Shown here piece by piece: positions 21,611 to 31,516 of a stretch of 64,000 nt of DNA. Position 1 is the first letter of the stretch, and the number at the start of each line of letters is the position of its first letter. Made by a program: the position numbers and the translations under genes. The DNA comes from Vibrio metoecus. Lineage in GTDB: Bacteria; Pseudomonadota; Gammaproteobacteria; Enterobacterales; Vibrionaceae. The notes below the pieces were generated by a model. The model saw only the letters and a list, made by a program, of their open reading frames with translations, ran no database searches and was not told where the DNA came from. The stretch lies in contig NZ_JJMN01000046.1 of NCBI RefSeq assembly GCF_000696385.1, forward strand, positions 248,001 through 312,000, written 5' to 3'.

Positions 21611-21648
21611 AAGGCTATGGGGCTATCACGGCATCCATAGCCTTTTTT
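21611..21648 (+). terminator. Rho-independent terminator
   Basis: AAGGCTATGG and CCATAGCCTT pair around a 14-base loop and are followed by TTTT. Confidence 0.8.
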
Positions 21649-21928
21649 CTTGGCACCCATTTCGCCCCGTCGACTCGGTGTTACTCTCCTATCCTTCAAA
21701 AGTGTTAATTCAGGTTTACACTTTGGTGCCATGAAAAGTTGGCAGCCACCCGATAGAAAAGCACGATGAGTAGCACATAATTTCATGTTATTAATGCAAT
21801 TGGTGTTATACTCGCCGCCAATTTTTCGGTCAGGATGATTAACGTCTCTCGGCTGAACCGCAACTTGGACAGCGCATTTAACATACGGAAGTGACCAACC
21901 CGCGTTACCACGAGGTCACACACTCTCT

Positions 21929-23561
21929 ATGTCTTTCTTCAAAAATTTAGCGATAGGCAAAAAAATCGACGGTCGCGTTTGGCGTGATTGCATTGATCAA
22001 CTTAGCTTTTGGTGGCTACCTTTACCGCTCCCTTCATACCATTAAAAGCGATGTGCTCAATCTGACTGACGATACCATGCCTTCGATGATGCTCGTCAAC
22101 GGTATTAAGTACAACATGTCATCCGTACGCCGAGCGCAAATCAGCCTACTCTCTTCCACCGATGAGGCCGAAATCGCTGATGATATCCGTTGGATGAACG
22201 ATCATTACCAACAGATCGCCCAAGATCTCGACCGTTATGAGCGCAGCATCTGGACCGATTATGAACGCAATATTTTCATGCCAGTGAAAACACTATGGCA
22301 AGAATACCTGCGTCAGCTAGGCTCGTTTAACAGCGATATCCAACAACAAGAAAAAATCAAAGCACAGCAAGATCTGCAACGTTCTCTGCCGACCTTTGAG
22401 AAATTGGAAAGCGCAATTGATGATCTGCTCAAACTCAACCTCTCTTATGTAGACGAAAACCGCAGTGAGTTGACGGTATTGATTGATAACATTAGCCAAT
22501 TCTCAGTCACCAGTATTGTTTCCCTGCTTGGCTTTATGTGTGTGGTCACTTGGCTATTAACCAATCTGATCTGCCGTCCTCTGCTGCAAGTGGTAGGTCA
22601 AGCTCATGCTATTGCAGAAGGCAATTTGGCACACCGCTTAGATCGAACCACGATTGGCAATGATGAGTTGGGCGAGCTCGCCGATGCGTGCAGCAAAATG
22701 CAAGATAACCTGCGCGTGATGGTTGAAGAGATCATTACCGGTGCCACACAGCTATCTCACGCAGTAGATGAAGTGAGTGCCGTATCGGAGCAAACTTCAC
22801 AGGGGATGCAGATCCAACAAGAAGAAGTGATGCAAATTGCCACCGCAATGGCAGAAATGAAATCCACCGTTGCTGAAGTGGCTCGTAATACTGAAGTGGC
22901 TTCGGATGCATCACGTGACAGCAGCCAGCACGCGAATGTCGGCTCACAGCAAATGCACACAGTGAATGACTCGATCCAACAAGTGAATCAAGAGATCAAT
23001 CGTGCAGAACAGCGCGTTCTAGAACTGGAAAGTCAAGCACAGCAAATCAACATGGTCGTTGACGTGATCAGTAACATTGCTGATCAAACCAACCTTCTTG
23101 CACTCAACGCTGCGATTGAAGCTGCGCGTGCAGGCGAGCAAGGTCGTGGTTTTGCGGTTGTAGCCGATGAAGTTCGTGCGTTAGCAGGCAAAACTCAGCA
23201 ATCGACGGGTGACATTGTAGAAATCATCCAGAGCTTGCAAAGCTGTGCAGAAAAAGCACGCCAAGCGACCGCCAACAGCAGCTCATTGATCAACCACTGT
23301 GTTCAACAAAGCCAAGAGACTCAGCAAGCCATCGAACAAATTCGCCAACAGAGCGGCCAAATTGCAGATATGACCATTCAAATCGCGAGCGCCTGTGGTG
23401 AGCAAGATTCGGTGAGCGAAGAGTTAAGTCGCAATATTGAACGCATTAACGAATCAGCCAAACAAGTGGCTCAGGGATCATCAAGCGCCGCACAATCTTG
23501 TGTTGAGCTAAGCCAACTCGCTAGCCAACTGCAAAATACGGTACGACGCTTCCGTTTGTAA
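21929..23561 (+). pseudogene. Methyl-accepting chemotaxis protein, frameshifted near its start
   Basis: A chemoreceptor of about 543 residues: an N-terminal membrane helix, a periplasmic four-helix-type sensor of about 160 residues, a second membrane helix ([18 protein letters not shown]), a HAMP domain and the signalling hairpin with the conserved tip around [20 protein letters not shown]. The true start is probably ATG 21929 ([12 protein letters not shown]). One extra A at about 21970 breaks the frame; dropping it reads [21 protein letters not shown] at 21984 would give an almost full protein missing the start of the first helix. The ligand is unknown. Confidence 0.88.
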
Positions 23562-23587
23562 TCCTACGCAACATCATTAACTCAACA

Positions 23588-23619
23588 GGGGGCGACTCAA
23601 ACATCGCCCCCGTTTTTTT
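23588..23619 (+). terminator. Rho-independent terminator of the chemoreceptor gene
   Basis: GGGGGCGA and TCGCCCCC with an eight-base loop, followed by GTTTTTTT. Confidence 0.9.
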
Positions 23620-23690
23620 GAAGGCTGAGTCTTCTGCCGTTCGCTCAGCATTTGGCAGGAACGCTTAGCGTGCCTCTCCAAACCCAGTGT

Positions 23691-24098
23691 TCAGTTCCAC
23701 TCACACTCAATGGAACTTATCGGGGCAGAACTTTCATCAAAACAGACGTAAGCGGATTTCGCTTGGTTAGCATCAAAGGTGATGTATCCCGCTTTCACCT
23801 CTTCTTTTCTAAACGAGAGCTGGCTAGCTTGAACTTCTCGCCCATTGATGAATGTCGCTTTAAGACGTTTCGTCAGCCATACCGCCACTTTTTCCTGACG
23901 CTGAGAAAGCGTTAGCGTAATTTCTGCACAGCGTAGTGGAGGATTAGCCAAGAGCGTGGTGCTCCCTTCTTTTTCCACCACTTGATAGCCGCGATCCACA
24001 TCCTGCAGTTGATGAATGGTCACTTCACACACTGGCGTGCTCCACGCCCCCAATGACACCATACTCAAACCCATTACTGCGAGTTTTCTCCACACCAT
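23691..24098 (-). CDS. Hypothetical exported protein
   Basis: 135 residues. A signal peptide (MVWRKLAVMGLSMVSLGAWS) is followed by a small mature domain with four Cys residues that could form two disulphides, consistent with a periplasmic location. GGAGGAAGACG precedes the ATG. I do not recognise the family. It converges on the chemoreceptor gene. Confidence 0.55.
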   Translation of the reverse strand: MVWRKLAVMGLSMVSLGAWSTPVCEVTIHQLQDVDRGYQVVEKEGSTTLLANPPLRCAEITLTLSQRQEKVAVWLTKRLKATFINGREVQASQLSFRKEEVKAGYITFDANQAKSAYVCFDESSAPISSIECEWN

Positions 24099-24237
24099 CG
24101 TCTTCCTCCATCAAAATCGTGTAGGAAGACTAACCTTATGTGTTCGCAAACGCTGTCAAAAAATAGTGAATTCCTGTTCAGCAAAACTGAACATGAGTCT
24201 GGTTTACCAACCACTGAAGACAGTAAAAAAGTGGCAT

Positions 24238-24273
24238 AACAACAAAGCGGCTTTAGGATGCCGCTTTGTTGTT
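24238..24273. terminator. Terminator of the binding-protein gene
   Basis: AACAACAAAGCGGC and GCCGCTTTGTTGTT form a 14-base stem. It lies just downstream of the minus-strand substrate-binding gene. Confidence 0.75.
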
Positions 24274-24310
24274 CACAGGATGATTTGCTAAAAACTGCCT
24301 AGCGACTTAC

Positions 24311-25690
24311 TCAGCAGGTGCTGGGGTACTCCACTTCAAGGGTGGGCTCGGCCACGATCGTAGGTACCACCTCAGTTCCCGAAGCGGAACCCACGGGAGA
24401 ACTATTCACCACCGGTAGTGCATCAGCACATTGACACTCTTGCCCTTTCGTTTTCCGTGTTTGGTGAGGCGCATACCAACTTTGTAAACCTTGCTCTAAA
24501 CGTTCTGCGGCAACTTTAGGCGTCATCTTACCCAGTAACACGGCTTGGCTCACTTCCGCGAGTTCATCTCCAAGCTTAGGTTGGCCACGTGACAAAATTT
24601 GTGTGGCAACGCGAATAGTGGAATCACACTGATCACGCCATTCCATCATTTCTCGTGCAGCTGGGTTAGTGACCTCAAAGAAATGGTTAGACAGCGAGAA
24701 AAATCCCGGTAGCGAGTTGGTATACAGTTCAGCAAACTCTGGGGTGGTTAACCATTGTAAAAATGCCATTGCCGCTTGCGGATTTTTACTGGCCGGGTTC
24801 ATCCCCATACCGATATCGGTATGATCGGTAAAAAAGCAGCCCTCCCCTTGTTTGGCAACGGGTGGACGCATAACGCCGAAATCGACCTTATCGGTAAAGG
24901 GCGCGATTTCCCACGACCCCGCGACATAAAATGCCGCTTTACCCGAAGTAAACAGCTCATTGCTGGTACCATAATCCCGATTTTCAGCCCCATCACCAAG
25001 GTATGCCCGCCAACGCGCAAGCTCTTCGAACACTTTCACATACTGCGGATCATCTAAGCGCTCCTGTCCATTGATCAGAGCCAATCGGCCATCTTCACCT
25101 TTCCAGTAATTAGGCCCTATATTTTGGAAGCCCAATTCTGAGGATACCCAACTTTCTGAACCACTCATCGATAACGGAACATAGCGACCATCGGCTTTCA
25201 CTTTATCCAATACTGTAAAAAATTGTTCACGGGTTTGAGGCACACTAAGCCCTAACTCATTGAAAATTTTCTTGTTGTAGAAGAAACCATGTATGACCGA
25301 GGCCATAGGTACGCAGAAGGTCTGCGCTCCTGAATCAGTTTGCCAAGGCGCTTGTGCAAAGCTGGGGAAATTTTCCATCCCCGCCATTTCGGTCAATTCC
25401 GTTAAGTAACCGGCCTTAAACAACGCCAATGAATCATCAAATGGGCGACATGTAATTAAATCTCCCGCGGTGCCGCCTTTTAAGTTTTCCCACAACATCG
25501 GGCTGTAGTTCACATTCGGTACTGGGTGAAATTTCACGGTAATACCGGGGTGCTTTGCCTCAAATGCAGGAATAATTTTCTGTTCCCACAAGGTTTTATC
25601 ATCCGCACGCCAGCTTTCAATCACTAACTCACTCGCCAATAATTGGCTACACCATAGGAGACTCAGAGCTCCAATCCACTTGTTTCTCAT
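24311..25690 (-). CDS. Extracellular solute-binding protein (sugar ABC type) paired with a chemoreceptor
   Basis: 459 residues with a signal peptide ending near LLASELV. The body is a family 1 sugar-binding protein: ELVIESWRADDKTLWEQKIIPAFEAKHPGITVKF, then the GTAGDLITCRP and KAAFYVAGSWEIAPF signatures. The last 50 residues form a tail beyond the usual fold, low in complexity and with Cys residues (QECQCADALP and a C-terminal Cys). It is encoded eight bases after a chemoreceptor gene, with no permease or ATPase gene nearby, so it likely works as a ligand-binding partner for chemotaxis. The sugar is unknown. GGGGGGCTT precedes the ATG. Confidence 0.85.
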   Translation of the reverse strand: MRNKWIGALSLLWCSQLLASELVIESWRADDKTLWEQKIIPAFEAKHPGITVKFHPVPNVNYSPMLWENLKGGTAGDLITCRPFDDSLALFKAGYLTELTEMAGMENFPSFAQAPWQTDSGAQTFCVPMASVIHGFFYNKKIFNELGLSVPQTREQFFTVLDKVKADGRYVPLSMSGSESWVSSELGFQNIGPNYWKGEDGRLALINGQERLDDPQYVKVFEELARWRAYLGDGAENRDYGTSNELFTSGKAAFYVAGSWEIAPFTDKVDFGVMRPPVAKQGEGCFFTDHTDIGMGMNPASKNPQAAMAFLQWLTTPEFAELYTNSLPGFFSLSNHFFEVTNPAAREMMEWRDQCDSTIRVATQILSRGQPKLGDELAEVSQAVLLGKMTPKVAAERLEQGLQSWYAPHQTRKTKGQECQCADALPVVNSSPVGSASGTEVVPTIVAEPTLEVEYPSTC

Positions 25691-25698
25691 AAGCCCCC

Positions 25699-27681
25699 CT
25701 AGACTTTGAAATGTGCGATTAATTGCTGCTGTTTGGCAGCCAGATCCGCCAGAACTTCACTGCTATTGGCCGATTCACGCGCTTCACGTTCAGTTTCATG
25801 TGCGACTTCCGCAATCCCCGTCACGTGGTGAGCCACACTTTGACTGACTAAAATTTGCTCCTGAGCGGCATGCGCTACCTGATCAGCCATTTCCTTAATC
25901 GCCGTCATGCGATCCGCGATCGATTGCAAAGCCACATCCATTTCACGAGTTTGATCCACACACACCCGCGTTTGGTCTTGGCTGCGTCCCATCACCTCAA
26001 CCACTTGCTTGCTCGATTGCTGCAAATTTTCAATCATATGTTGAATCTCTTCGGTGGAGGTTTGAGTGCGTGTTGCAAGCGCACGCACTTCGTCCGCAAC
26101 CACAGCAAAACCTCGCCCAGCATCGCCCGCACGTGCCGCTTCAATTGCGGCGTTGAGAGCCAGCAAATTGGTCTGCTCAGCAATACCGCGGATCACATCC
26201 AAAATACTGCCGATGTTATTGCTAAACTCACCCAATTTATGGGTAATGGCGACGGCCGCTTCCATATCATGCGCCAGTTGCTCCGTAATTCGTCGTGTCG
26301 TGGCCACTTTTTGACGGCTTTCTTTCGCTTCATTATCGACGCGATCCACTTCATCTTTGGTTCCATCGGTTGAGCGAGCCACTTCCGTTGCACTCACTTC
26401 AAGCTCAGTAATCGCGGCGGCGACTTGATCTGTCTGGCTTTTTTGCTCTTGAACCCGAGCCATTGCCCGTTCACTGATTTCCGCAGAGCGGCTCGCTTCA
26501 TTCACCAGATGGCGAGAACCCGCATTGATCTGAGAGAGAAGTTCGCCGGTTTTATCGGCCAAAATATCAATCGAACGTGAAAGCGCGCCAAATTCACATC
26601 GGGTTTGATAGTTGATGCGCCGAGTCATATCGCCTTGCGCCATGTAGGCCAATTCATGGTTAATTTTTTGCAGCGGCTTTTGAATGCTGCTAGCCGTGGT
26701 ATAACCAATCACTAACGCTACCGCAGCGGAAACAGCGGACACGACCATGATCCAAAAATTTGCGCTGCTCACCGCAGCATCGGCAAGCACGCGGCTTTGC
26801 TGAGCAACCGCCGCAGCCGATTTAGCCATCTCATCCAGTTTAGCCAAGCTATTGGCTAAACTGGTGTCAACTTGTTGGTTCTGAGTAAGCAGAGCATTTT
26901 CCAATTGTTGGGCTTTGCGCATCGTGGCCAAAAGACCTTGTTTGCCTAAAGCCAACTCTTGTAAGCGGTTGAGATTGGCAACATAACGCGCTTTCACATC
27001 CTCAGGCACTAATATTCTTTCGAGGCGTTTACGCGCCATTTCGATATCTTTGCTGAGCACTTTTTCCAGTGCATTTAAATCTGTTTTTGCATCCGCACGG
27101 CGAATGTTTTTCAAATCACGCGCGATACCAGAGGTGATCAGTTCGGCTGCTTTATTGCGCATCGAACGCTTACTGGCACTCTGTTGCAGTAGCAGATCAG
27201 CCGCCCATTGATAGGTGTCTTCCAGCCGAATAAACGCAATTTCTAGCTCATGACGCTGTACCAGAGCGTTCACCCATTCACTATGTTTGGATAACACCTG
27301 ATCCGCTTCGGTATAAAATTGGTTTGTCGCCTGTAAAACCTCTTGGAATTGTTTCTGGCTCTCACCTGCCTGAGTAAATTGATCCATATTCTGACTCAGC
27401 TGATGAAAACGTGCTTGTTGTGCTTGGAATTGGCTTGAGAGTTGGGGCAGTTCCGCAGCATCTTCACTGGTTCTAAACTCCAAAACCCAGCGATTACTCT
27501 CTTGTAAGGTTTCTTTCAACCCAGCCACCGCCATCACTAAAGGCGTCGCTCGGTCAGAAACCTCAGATAACCCATCATTAATACCGCGAATTTTCAACGT
27601 ACTAATGGCACCCAGCAGGATCAACAACAGGAGCATCAATACGAAGCCAGCGATAATTCGCTGTACGATAGATAAACCCAT
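25699..27681 (-). CDS. Methyl-accepting chemotaxis protein with large helical sensor
   Basis: 660 residues. The first membrane helix is at about 9-28, followed by a long, mostly helical periplasmic sensor (about 270 residues, Gln and Leu rich, size of a helical bimodular domain), a second membrane helix near 305-328, a HAMP domain and the signalling hairpin with [28 protein letters not shown] tip sequence split over residues near 540. Helical bimodular sensors can be contacted by periplasmic binding proteins, and the next gene encodes one, so the two probably form a sensing pair. AGGATACATTC precedes the ATG. Confidence 0.88.
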   Translation of the reverse strand: MGLSIVQRIIAGFVLMLLLLILLGAISTLKIRGINDGLSEVSDRATPLVMAVAGLKETLQESNRWVLEFRTSEDAAELPQLSSQFQAQQARFHQLSQNMDQFTQAGESQKQFQEVLQATNQFYTEADQVLSKHSEWVNALVQRHELEIAFIRLEDTYQWAADLLLQQSASKRSMRNKAAELITSGIARDLKNIRRADAKTDLNALEKVLSKDIEMARKRLERILVPEDVKARYVANLNRLQELALGKQGLLATMRKAQQLENALLTQNQQVDTSLANSLAKLDEMAKSAAAVAQQSRVLADAAVSSANFWIMVVSAVSAAVALVIGYTTASSIQKPLQKINHELAYMAQGDMTRRINYQTRCEFGALSRSIDILADKTGELLSQINAGSRHLVNEASRSAEISERAMARVQEQKSQTDQVAAAITELEVSATEVARSTDGTKDEVDRVDNEAKESRQKVATTRRITEQLAHDMEAAVAITHKLGEFSNNIGSILDVIRGIAEQTNLLALNAAIEAARAGDAGRGFAVVADEVRALATRTQTSTEEIQHMIENLQQSSKQVVEVMGRSQDQTRVCVDQTREMDVALQSIADRMTAIKEMADQVAHAAQEQILVSQSVAHHVTGIAEVAHETEREARESANSSEVLADLAAKQQQLIAHFKV

Positions 27682-27891
27682 GAATGTATCCTCATTGACG
27701 AATAAAAAGATAAATTAAACATAGACAGGAACATTCAATGCTGCGAATGGCATATAAAGATTTGTGATATAAGATTCTCTCTGACACGCAATTTCCCACC
27801 GTCTATTGCATGGAAAAATCAGGCTAGCCTCTCGCTGATAGCCAAAAAATTCTGCGTTTCAAAAACCGCATTAACGGCATCACTTGAACCA

Positions 27892-27908
27892 TAGACAGGC
27901 TCTGTCTA
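27892..27908. promoter_or_regulatory. Perfect 17-base palindrome in a divergent promoter region
   Basis: TAGACAG and CTGTCTA flank a three-base centre about 35 bases before the DUF3297 gene and 210 bases before the chemoreceptor gene. It has the form of a dimeric repressor site; the binding protein is unknown. Confidence 0.35.
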
Positions 27909-27943
27909 CAATGGCGCACTTTTATCGATTCAGGTCATCAACA

Positions 27944-28192
27944 ATGAACGACACTACCGCAAAACCAACGCTACCCGATCGTCTATCTGGTAACTCTCGC
28001 AGCCCATTTTTCATTAAAGAGTGCTTCGAACACCAAATTGGTATTCGTTTTAATGGTAAAGAGCGTACTGATGTAGAAGAGTACTGCATTAGCGAAGGCT
28101 GGATTAAAATTCCGTCACCAAAAGCGAAAGACCGCTACGGAAATCCAATGCTGATCCAATTAAAAGGCACGGTAGAAGCATACTACGCGTAA
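27944..28192 (+). CDS. DUF3297 family protein
   Basis: 82 residues from the chosen ATG, recognised as DUF3297 by the near-identical opening MNDTTAKPTLPDRLSGN and the IGIRFNGKERTDVEEYC region. Glutathione-related roles have been suggested for relatives, but function is unknown. A longer reading from 27884 is possible but its extra residues are not family-like. It is monocistronic, ending at a strong terminator. Confidence 0.8.
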   Translation: MNDTTAKPTLPDRLSGNSRSPFFIKECFEHQIGIRFNGKERTDVEEYCISEGWIKIPSPKAKDRYGNPMLIQLKGTVEAYYA

Positions 28193-28252
28193 GTGTTTAC
28201 TCTCACGCTAAGGCTTAATTTTATTGCTTTGTGTTGTGAAAACAATCCATAA

Positions 28253-28281
28253 AAAAATCCGCCACTTGAGGCGGATTTTTT
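28253..28281. terminator. Bidirectional terminator
   Basis: AAAAATCCGCC and GGCGGATTTTT pair around six bases, between two converging genes. Confidence 0.88.
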
Positions 28282-28308
28282 ATTAATCAACGTGATTGGT
28301 TTATCAGA

Positions 28309-28779
28309 TTATTCATCACGCAATAACGCTTTTGCCAGTAGTGATAGCGCAGCAAACAGCAAAACAATGTCTTTGAGTAGAAACTGCCCAGGGACAACCG
28401 AAATAGCAGGAAAACCACCTAAACTTGGCTCTGCAATAGGCGCACTTAACAAGAAGCTACTGGTGATAGCAAACGTTAATGAAGCACTCGTCGCACCAAA
28501 TATCGCAATGATGCGATGGACAGGGGCCAGTAATAAAGCAATGGCCGTAGCAACTTCAACCAAACCAATCAAGTTTGAAGCGCCTTGCAAGCTAAACACA
28601 CTGTATAACCAACTGGTCAGTGGACTTGAGGCCACCAATCCCTCAATCGCGCCTGCTTCATAGCTAGTAAACTTCATCATGCCAATCCAAGCCAACACAA
28701 TAACAATCGAGTAACGCACACCATTTTCGGCAACTTTATCGAGTAAATAGACCCACGCGGGTTGACGGTTAATTTTCAT
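28309..28779 (-). CDS. RclC/YkgB family inner-membrane protein (DUF417)
   Basis: 156 residues with four hydrophobic segments and the family start NGVRYSIVIVLAWIGMMKFTSYEA. This is the DUF417 family that includes E. coli RclC, part of the response to hypochlorous acid. GGACAAACAA precedes the ATG. It lies 40 bases after a glutaredoxin gene on the same strand, with a redox-type AraC regulator on the other side, so the three look like one oxidant-response module. The biochemical activity is unknown. Confidence 0.8.
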   Translation of the reverse strand: MKINRQPAWVYLLDKVAENGVRYSIVIVLAWIGMMKFTSYEAGAIEGLVASSPLTSWLYSVFSLQGASNLIGLVEVATAIALLLAPVHRIIAIFGATSASLTFAITSSFLLSAPIAEPSLGGFPAISVVPGQFLLKDIVLLFAALSLLAKALLRDE

Positions 28780-28819
28780 TTGTTTGTCCTTTTAAAAAAC
28801 GAATTGATTTATTGCTGAA

Positions 28820-29089
28820 TTATTGAGCGTTAACTTGTTGAGTTAACACCTGTTTAAACTGGCCATTTTTAATCGCAGCCATCAGATCATCGTGTCCACC
28901 GATGTGGATATCGCCGACAAAAATCTGCGGAACTGTTCTACGCAAACTGCGGTTGACCATCTCACGTAATAGAATCTGGCTATCACTCACTTCAATTTCG
29001 TGGTAGCTCAAGCCCATGCTGGTCAACGTTTGTTTTGCTGCTTTGCAATAAGGGCAGTAACTTTTGGTGTAAATTTCAATTTTCAACAT
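28820..29089 (-). CDS. Glutaredoxin (GrxC-type)
   Basis: 89 residues with the active site CPYC at about residues 12-15 (YTKSYCPYCKAA), the cis-Pro TVPQIFV and the glutathione-binding GGHDDL. It reduces disulphides or glutathione adducts in the cytoplasm. AGGTAACCACC precedes the ATG. It is the first gene of a probable two-gene unit with the RclC-like gene, transcribed away from the AraC-type regulator. Confidence 0.92.
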   Translation of the reverse strand: MLKIEIYTKSYCPYCKAAKQTLTSMGLSYHEIEVSDSQILLREMVNRSLRRTVPQIFVGDIHIGGHDDLMAAIKNGQFKQVLTQQVNAQ

Positions 29090-29203
29090 GGTGGTTACCT
29101 CGTCGTACTGTGTATGGTGCTACTTTAATACTTGCCAACAACACCATCTATGCACAATAATCTCGAATTAATACATCAATCGTACAATAAAAAGGGAATT
29201 GAA

Positions 29204-30055
29204 ATGGAAGTGATGAGTGATATTCTCCGCGCAATACGCGTATCGGGTAGTGTGTATTTTTGCAGTCAGGTTGATGCCCCTTGGACAAAAATCTTTCATG
29301 ATGCAGAGCAAGCAAGCTTTCACATGATTCGGCGAGGTAGCTGTTGGGCCAGTGTGGATGGCAATATTGAGCGGATGGAAGCAGGGGATTTAATTTTTCT
29401 TGGCCCCGGACAAGAGCATGTGCTTTCTAGTCAATCACCGGTGCTAGGCCAACCCGATATGGAGGAGTCGACGCTACTGTTGTGTGGATCATTTCGTTTT
29501 ACACGTACCGCAACAACGCCATTACTGAGTGTATTTCCGCGCGTTACGATTGTACGAGACCAAGATTTTGCCAAGTATCCTTGGCTGCGCAGTACCTTTG
29601 ATCAACTCAGCGCAGAATATCTTTCACAAGGCCCGGGGTCAGAGTTGATTGTAAATAAGCTAACCGAGATTATTTTGGTCGAGTTGATCCGCATTAATTT
29701 TGGGCGAGAGCAAAACAGCCCGTTTTTAGAAGCTTTGAACGACAAACGCATTTCACGCGCACTACAACTGTTGCACGAGCACCCACAACAAAGTTGGACG
29801 CTCGAATCCCTTGCCAACCAAATTGGTATGTCACGTGCCGCTTTTGCTAACCGCTTTTCAGCGTTGGTTGGTCGCCCAATGTTTGAGTATTTGACTCACC
29901 TACGAATGCAAAAAGCGCAGGAGTTATTGCAAGAATCCTTACAGCCGATTGCGGATATCGCCGAGCAAGTCGGTTATGAGTCAGAGCGAGCTTTCACCCT
30001 GACGTTTAAAAAGCATATCGGCACAACCCCAAAACGATTCAGGGCACAAAACTAA
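29204..30055 (+). CDS. AraC-family regulator, RclR-like redox sensor
   Basis: 283 residues from the ATG that follows AAAGGGAATTGAA; an upstream ATG at 29132 has no ribosome site. The N-terminal cupin-like domain carries Cys20 (VYFC) and Cys94 (LLLCGSFRF), matching the placing of the two redox-active Cys of E. coli RclR (21 and 89). The C-terminal 100 residues hold the two AraC helix-turn-helix units (WTLESLANQIGMSRAAF and PIADIAEQVGYESERAF). It diverges from the glutaredoxin-RclC pair, its likely target. The trigger (HOCl or another oxidant) is inferred. Confidence 0.82.
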   Translation: MEVMSDILRAIRVSGSVYFCSQVDAPWTKIFHDAEQASFHMIRRGSCWASVDGNIERMEAGDLIFLGPGQEHVLSSQSPVLGQPDMEESTLLLCGSFRFTRTATTPLLSVFPRVTIVRDQDFAKYPWLRSTFDQLSAEYLSQGPGSELIVNKLTEIILVELIRINFGREQNSPFLEALNDKRISRALQLLHEHPQQSWTLESLANQIGMSRAAFANRFSALVGRPMFEYLTHLRMQKAQELLQESLQPIADIAEQVGYESERAFTLTFKKHIGTTPKRFRAQN

Positions 30056-30102
30056 TCAAAAGCAGAGAAACCAAGAAGAATCAGGTTCATTCCCTAAGCA
30101 CT

Positions 30103-31332
30103 CTATCTTGATTTCGTCGCCTTACCCTGAAACTGCTTAACGCTCTTTTTATTCTGTGTGCGACGGTTGGCCTGTTTATCACGCGGAGCACGTTTGCTTT
30201 CACCTGTTGATGGCTGATCGGTCACTGGGAAACCTTCTAGATTCTGCACGGACAAATCACGTTGCGTCAGGGTACGAATGGCATTCAGTGCATCCATTTC
30301 TCCGTGACACACTAACGAGAGTGCAATGCCTTGCTGCCCCGCCCTGGCGGTGCGGCCAACACGGTGCACGTACGTTTCCGCATGCATCGGCAACTCAAAG
30401 TTGATCACCACCGGAAGCTGTTCAATATGAATGCCGCGCGCGAGCAGATCGGTGGCAATCAACACTTGGGTTGTGCCGTCTTTAAACTCTGCCAGTGCAG
30501 CTTCACGCTGCGCTTGGCTTTTATCACCATGCAGCGCAGTGGCCACTATGCCCGCTTTGTTGAGTTTTTTGGTTTAAGTCTTATCAGCATTCTCTTTTGC
30601 GCCAATAAACACCAACACTTGCGACCATTGGTGCTGTTTTAAAAGGGCAACCAAGGCTTGCGTTTTACTGCCTTTGTTCACCAAATACAGCGTTTCTTGC
30701 ACCGCTTGGTTAATGCTGTTTTCAGGGTTAACAGAGACTTGGGTTGGCGCACGCATCAATTGCTGCGCTTTAAGTTTCAAATCATCAGAGAAGGTCGCAG
30801 AACACATCACGGTTTGGCGCACACTGGCGGTTTGGCTTGCGAGCGCTTGCACTTGCGGCCAAAAGCCCATATCGAGCAGACGATCGGCTTCGTCTAACAC
30901 CAGCGTCGTTACGCGGTTCAAGCTCAACCCACTTTGGGTGAGATCGAACAAACGTCCCGTTGTTGCCACCAGGATATTCGGGTTCTCGGCCAACGCATTT
31001 TGCTGCTCAACCTTATCTACCCCACCACACAAGCAGAGCGTGTTCAGCCCTAACGGTGTACCAACGTGAGTGAGCACTTCGCTCACCTGCATGGCTAATT
31101 CACGCGTGGGTACCAACACTAATGCTTGCTGCTCAGGGCTAGTTTTTAAACGTTCAAGCAGAGGTAGACCGTAAGCCAACGTTTTACCACTTCCCGTATT
31201 CGCCAACGCCAACACATCTTTGCCCGTTAACATGGCAGGGATCACCAAAGTTTGAATGGCTGTGGGTTGGGTGATCTCTTTAGGCAGAGCTTGGATTAGA
31301 TCGGCGCTTAACGCGAGAGAGGAAAATGACAT
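30103..31332 (-). pseudogene. DEAD-box RNA helicase with in-frame stop
   Basis: About 409 residues. All core motifs are seen: Q motif, ANTGSGKT (motif I), PTREL, DEAD, SATF, then DLLARGIHIEQL and HRVGRTARAG in the second domain, and a basic C-terminal tail. It unwinds RNA duplexes using ATP, in ribosome assembly or RNA decay. A TAA at 30574-30576 interrupts the linker between the two RecA domains; both halves are in the same frame. The local sequence (AAGACTTAAACC) would read KLTKK if three extra bases were dropped, so error is likely. Otherwise the two halves would be separate proteins. The start at 31332 has AGG nine bases upstream. Confidence 0.82.
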
Positions 31333-31516
31333 GGGTTGGGTACCTGAATATTCAAAAAACAATTTGGGGCGAATTATCGCAGGCGTGGACTTTACCACAA
31401 GCCTATTTGGGAAGTGTCACTCTTTTCCGCTCAAGCGTATGGCCAAGCGTTAAAAAGAAAAACGCAGAGCCGAAGCTCCGCGTTGATGGGTTGCGCTTTA
31501 TGTCACTCGCGCCAGA

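Noticed and set aside
25855..26373. 172-codon plus-strand frame inside the chemoreceptor gene
   Set aside because: It is the complement of the conserved signalling domain and reads as His-rich noise.
28820..30055. Toxin-antitoxin or defence module
   Set aside because: The small gene is a clear glutaredoxin and the neighbour an AraC regulator; a redox response explains the set.
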